From Acidobacteriota bacterium (GTDB taxonomy: Bacteria > Acidobacteriota > Vicinamibacteria > Vicinamibacterales > UBA2999): a stretch of DNA of 16,316 nt. Positions 14,120 to 16,316 of the stretch are shown piece by piece. Each line of letters opens with the position of its first letter. Position 1 is the stretch's first letter. Both the position numbers and the translations under genes were made by a program. The DNA is taken from positions 1 through 16,316 of the forward strand of contig CANIAI010000013.1 of the NCBI GenBank assembly GCA_947465275.1, in the 5' to 3' direction. The notes beneath the pieces are model-generated. The model searched no databases. It saw nothing but the letters and a program-made list of their open reading frames with translations, and was not told where the DNA came from.

Positions 14120-15403
14120 ATGACGCAGACAACGCAGACACTCTCGCGGATCGTGGCGGTCATGGCGGCCAGCCTGCTCGGGCTGCTGCTCGTGGCGGGT
14201 CATGCCTCGGCGCAGGCGCCATCCGGCCAGGCGGCCCAGGCGGTCCAGCCGGCGGATCTCGCCGGGTTGTGGGACGCCGTCGTCGTGGTGAACGGCGTCG
14301 AGGTGCCGTTCCGGTTCGAGCTCGCCGGCAGCGGCGATGCACTCACCGGCGCCTTCTTCGACGGCGACCAGCGCGTGCGGTCCACGAGCGGGAGCGCGCG
14401 CGACGGGCAGGTCGTGCTGGCGTTCGCCCAGTACGGGACGCAGCTGCTGGCGACGCTCAGGGACGGCGTCCTCGAGGGACGCTACGACCGCGGCACCCGC
14501 GGCGCCGGCTATCCGCTCCGTGCCCGCCGCTCGGTGCCGGAGGCGAACGACCCGTCGGCTCCGTCGATTGCCGGCGTCTGGATCGTTCCCACCAGCAGCA
14601 CGAAGGGTGAGCAGGCGTTCCGCTTCATTGCCCGGCAGCAGGGGAGCCAGGTGTCGGCCGCCATCCTGCGCGTCGACGGAGACACCGGCACGCTGAGCGG
14701 CAGCTACGCTGACGGCCGATTCCTGCTCAGTCACTTTTCGGGGGCGCGGCCGGCCCGCTATGAGGTGACGCTCAAGGCCGACGGCTCGCTGGAACTGCTG
14801 CAGAACGGCAGCATGACGCTCACCGCGGTGCGCGCGTCCGACCCGCGCGCGCAGGCGCTGGGCAAGCCGAGCGACCCGTCCGAACACACCCGCGTGAAGG
14901 ACGCCTCGGTGCCCTTGCAGGTGAGCGCTCCCTCGCTCGGCGGCGGCACGGTCTCGCTGTCGGACGACCGCTTCCGCGGCAAGGCGGTGATCGTGAGCGT
15001 GACCGGCAGCTGGTGCCCGAACTGCCACGACGAGACCCCCTTTCTCGTGGAGCTGCACCGGAAATACCGCGCGCGCGGGCTCGAGGTCGTGGCGCTCACC
15101 TTCGAGGAGGCCGAGCAGCTGAAGAACCCGACGCGCGTGCGCGCCTTCGTGACGCAGTACGGCATCGAGTATCCGGTGCTGCTGGTTGGCGAGACCGACG
15201 AGCTGAACGCGAAGCTGCCGCAGTTCGAGAACCTGAACGCCTTCCCGACCACGTTCTACCTGGGACGCGACGGCCGCGTCCGCTACGTCCACGCCGGCTT
15301 CCCGAGCCCGGCGAGCGGCGCCTTCTACACCGAGGCGCGCGAGGACATCGAGCGGATCGTCGAATCGCTCCTCGCGGAGCCGGCGCCCGGCGCGGCGAAG
15401 TGA
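14120..15403 (+). CDS. secreted TlpA/ResA-like thiol-disulfide oxidoreductase with an extra N-terminal domain
   Basis: A 427-residue exported protein. The signal peptide (RIVAVMAASLLGLLLVAGHA, cleavage near SAQA) is followed by a region of about 220 residues with two similar beta-rich halves: LAGLWDAVVVVNGVEVPFRF and IAGVWIVPTSSTKGEQAFRF. A thioredoxin-fold domain (about 270-415) then carries the active site WCPNC (C299, C302) and the cis-Pro segment NAFPTTFYLGRDG. Such proteins reduce periplasmic disulfides or act as peroxiredoxin-like enzymes; the DsbD-alpha protein upstream may supply electrons. The ATG at 14120 has a strong SD (GGAGAGGG, 14109-14116). The gene is preceded by Cys-rich leader 2 and followed 20 nt later by leader 3. 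Both Cys codons are TGC. Confidence 0.9.
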   Translation: MTQTTQTLSRIVAVMAASLLGLLLVAGHASAQAPSGQAAQAVQPADLAGLWDAVVVVNGVEVPFRFELAGSGDALTGAFFDGDQRVRSTSGSARDGQVVLAFAQYGTQLLATLRDGVLEGRYDRGTRGAGYPLRARRSVPEANDPSAPSIAGVWIVPTSSTKGEQAFRFIARQQGSQVSAAILRVDGDTGTLSGSYADGRFLLSHFSGARPARYEVTLKADGSLELLQNGSMTLTAVRASDPRAQALGKPSDPSEHTRVKDASVPLQVSAPSLGGGTVSLSDDRFRGKAVIVSVTGSWCPNCHDETPFLVELHRKYRARGLEVVALTFEEAEQLKNPTRVRAFVTQYGIEYPVLLVGETDELNAKLPQFENLNAFPTTFYLGRDGRVRYVHAGFPSPASGAFYTEAREDIERIVESLLAEPAPGAAK

Positions 15404-15423
15404 ACCGGTCGTCTGACTGCCCC

Positions 15424-15558
15424 ATGAGCGCCCCCATGCGTCACCCTGTCCCCGCCACGGCCCGGCATCGCTGTTGTCGCTGCCGCTGCCACGCGTCCGC
15501 GTGTTGCGGATGCCTGTGTACGTGGCCGATGGCCGGGATGACGAGGCGCAGTTCCTAG
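15424..15558 (+). CDS. cysteine-rich leader peptide 3 (upstream of the porin)
   Basis: A 44-codon ORF ending TAG (15556-15558); a start at the second ATG (15436) would give 40 codons. Cys are at residues 17, 18, 20, 22, 27, 28, 30 and 32, again eight, four as TGT; the core reads RCCRCRCHASACCGCLC. The frame stays open upstream only as a shadow of the TlpA-like gene. No SD and no clear promoter precede it, but it starts 20 nt after the TlpA-like stop, so read-through transcription with translational reinitiation is plausible. It fills most of the gap before the porin. Downstream, mutually exclusive pairings can hide or expose the porin SD. Cys density and position match leaders 1 and 2. Confidence 0.78.
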   Translation: MSAPMRHPVPATARHRCCRCRCHASACCGCLCTWPMAGMTRRSS

Positions 15559-15567
15559 ACGCGCCTC
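15543..15567 (+). promoter_or_regulatory. hairpin spanning leader 3 stop codon (anti-anti-SD)
   Basis: GAGGCGC (15543-15549) pairs perfectly with GCGCCUC (15561-15567), with the stop codon in the 11-nt loop. It shares bases 15565-15567 with the anti-SD strand, so the two structures exclude each other. A ribosome halted on the Cys codons (15472-15519) leaves it intact; one that reads to the stop opens it. Confidence 0.55.
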
Positions 15568-15640
15568 CCTCACCCCCGGCTCCTCGGCTGCACGTGTCAG
15601 ACGAGTGGGCGGGTGCCAGTGGCACCCGGGAGTGACGGAG
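15565..15640 (+). promoter_or_regulatory. SD-sequestering pairing before the porin
   Basis: CUCCCUCAC (15565-15573) pairs with GUGACGGAG (15632-15640): eight pairs and one C-C mismatch. The 3' strand contains the porin SD GGAG (15637-15640). Between them sits a strong hairpin CGGGUGCC-AGU-GGCACCCG (15610-15628). No T-run follows that hairpin, so it is structural rather than a terminator. Pairing seen; regulation inferred. Confidence 0.55.
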
Positions 15641-15646
15641 CAGAGC

Positions 15647-16316
15647 GTGTTGAATCCACGAGAGTTCGTTCGCGCCGGCAGGCTTCTGCTGCTGGCCATG
15701 ACCCTACTGGGCGTGCCCGAGTACGCGCACGCGCAGGACGCCAGTGCCGGAGCTCCGTCCGCTGGCTTCGCCGATGGCTTCTTCATCCAGTCGCCCGATG
15801 GCAACACCCGCATCACCTTCGGGGCCATCGTGCAGGAGGACGCGCGGCTGACGACCGACGATCCCGCGCCGTTCCTCGACACGTTCCTGCTGCGGAAGGC
15901 GCGCCCGATCTTCACCGTCCGCCTCGCGAAGGTGGTCGACTTCCGGCTGATGCCGGAGTTCGGCAACGGTTCGACGACAGTGCTCGATGCGTGGATGGAG
16001 TTCCGGTTCTCGCCGAAGCTGCGCCTGCGCACCGGCAAGGACAAGACGCCGGTCGGCTACGAGATGCTGCTCGGCGACCCGAACCTCTACCTGCCCGAAC
16101 GGTCGCTCACGTCGTTGCTCGTGCCGAACCGCGACCTCGGCGTGTCGCTGCAGGGCGATCTCGGCACGCGGGTCTCCTACGCCGGCGGCCTCTACAACGG
16201 CATCGTCGACGGGGTGAACTCGACCGCCGACATCGACAGCAACGCGGCGAAGGACCTCGCCGGTCGCGTCGTCGTGCAGCCGTTCCGGCGCGCGGGCGCG
16301 TCGCCGAACCTCGCCG
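15647..16316 (+). CDS. phosphate-selective-porin (OprP/OprO)-type outer-membrane channel, 5' part
   Basis: The first 223 codons of an outer-membrane porin; the gene runs off the window. A signal peptide (AGRLLLLAMTLLGVPEYAHAQ) is followed by the porin O/P pattern: GFFIQSPDGNTRITFGAIVQ, FLLRKARPIFTVRLAKVVDF, RLMPEFGNG, LRTGKDKTPVGYE, VPNRDLGVSLQGDLG, VSYAGGLYNGIVDGVNS. Family members pass phosphate or other anions; substrate cannot be read from sequence. Starts are GTG 15647 (SD GGAG 6 nt upstream) or TTG 15650. Placement behind Cys-rich leader 3 suggests induction in cysteine shortage, hence perhaps sulfate or organosulfur uptake rather than phosphate. Probably cotranscribed with the TlpA-like gene. 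Confidence 0.9.
   Translation, partial: MLNPREFVRAGRLLLLAMTLLGVPEYAHAQDASAGAPSAGFADGFFIQSPDGNTRITFGAIVQEDARLTTDDPAPFLDTFLLRKARPIFTVRLAKVVDFRLMPEFGNGSTTVLDAWMEFRFSPKLRLRTGKDKTPVGYEMLLGDPNLYLPERSLTSLLVPNRDLGVSLQGDLGTRVSYAGGLYNGIVDGVNSTADIDSNAAKDLAGRVVVQPFRRAGASPNLA

Noticed and set aside
15013..15423. Upstream extension of leader 3 to 15013
   Set aside because: This part is the alternative frame of the TlpA-like gene, Arg/Ala-rich and without a signal or domain.
15610..15628. Strong hairpin before the porin as an intrinsic terminator
   Set aside because: No T-run follows; the next bases are GGAGTGACGGAG including the SD.
1..16316. tRNA, rRNA, CRISPR, insertion sequence or prophage
   Set aside because: No cloverleaf, direct-repeat array, transposase or terminal repeats seen by eye; a computed search would be needed to exclude weak cases.

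Overview
The window is GC-rich bacterial DNA, densely coded, with signal peptides and outer-membrane beta-barrels, so a Gram-negative cell. Two DUF5916-type proteins (CBM9-like domain plus barrel), a cytochrome P460, a pirin and many weak or absent Shine-Dalgarno (SD) sites suggest an Acidobacteriota genome, perhaps class Vicinamibacteria. That placement is inference, not something a marker gene here proves. No tRNA, rRNA, CRISPR array or mobile element is visible.

Layout. Positions 2-418 hold the 3' end of an OmpR-type response regulator. Positions 450-1661 (-) encode a membrane-anchored protein resembling polysaccharide deacetylases. Positions 1717-2394 (+) encode cytochrome P460. Positions 2418-4676 (-) encode the first DUF5916 protein. 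Positions 4773-5264 (+) encode a pyridoxamine-phosphate-oxidase-fold protein, and 5345-8436 (+) a pirin coupled to the second DUF5916 protein. Positions 12602-8433 (-) form a sulfate-assimilation operon, cysD-cysN-cysH plus an alginate-export-type outer-membrane barrel, with junctions of 2 nt or overlapping codons. Divergent from it on + lie a stand-alone DsbD-alpha domain protein (12885), an Rrf2-family regulator with four cysteines (13438), a secreted TlpA-like thiol-disulfide protein (14120) and a phosphate-selective-porin-type barrel (15647, cut by the window end).

The main discovery is in the gaps. Three short ORFs, each with exactly eight cysteine codons, lie upstream of cysD (12794-12708, -), of the TlpA-like gene (13902-13994, +) and of the porin (15424-15558, +). 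The first sits under a good sigma70-like promoter whose start point falls at or within about 3 nt of its GTG codon. It is followed by a canonical intrinsic terminator ahead of cysD, and a candidate antiterminator strand overlaps its stop codon. The other two lack such a terminator. Instead each is followed by a pyrimidine-rich strand that can pair with the SD of the next gene, and by a hairpin spanning the leader stop codon. This reads as cysteine-responsive ribosome-mediated attenuation used three times in about 3 kb, once at transcription and twice at translation. In these leaders 15 of 24 Cys codons are TGT, whereas all 21 Cys codons of cysD, cysN, cysH, the DsbD-alpha gene, rrf2 and the TlpA-like gene are TGC.

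Together the right half looks like a cysteine-supply and thiol-handling module: sulfate activation, APS/PAPS reduction, two outer-membrane channels that may import sulfur compounds, and periplasmic thiol chemistry. It appears to be controlled by charged tRNA-Cys through the leaders and, at one promoter, by the Rrf2 protein through a 14-bp palindrome.
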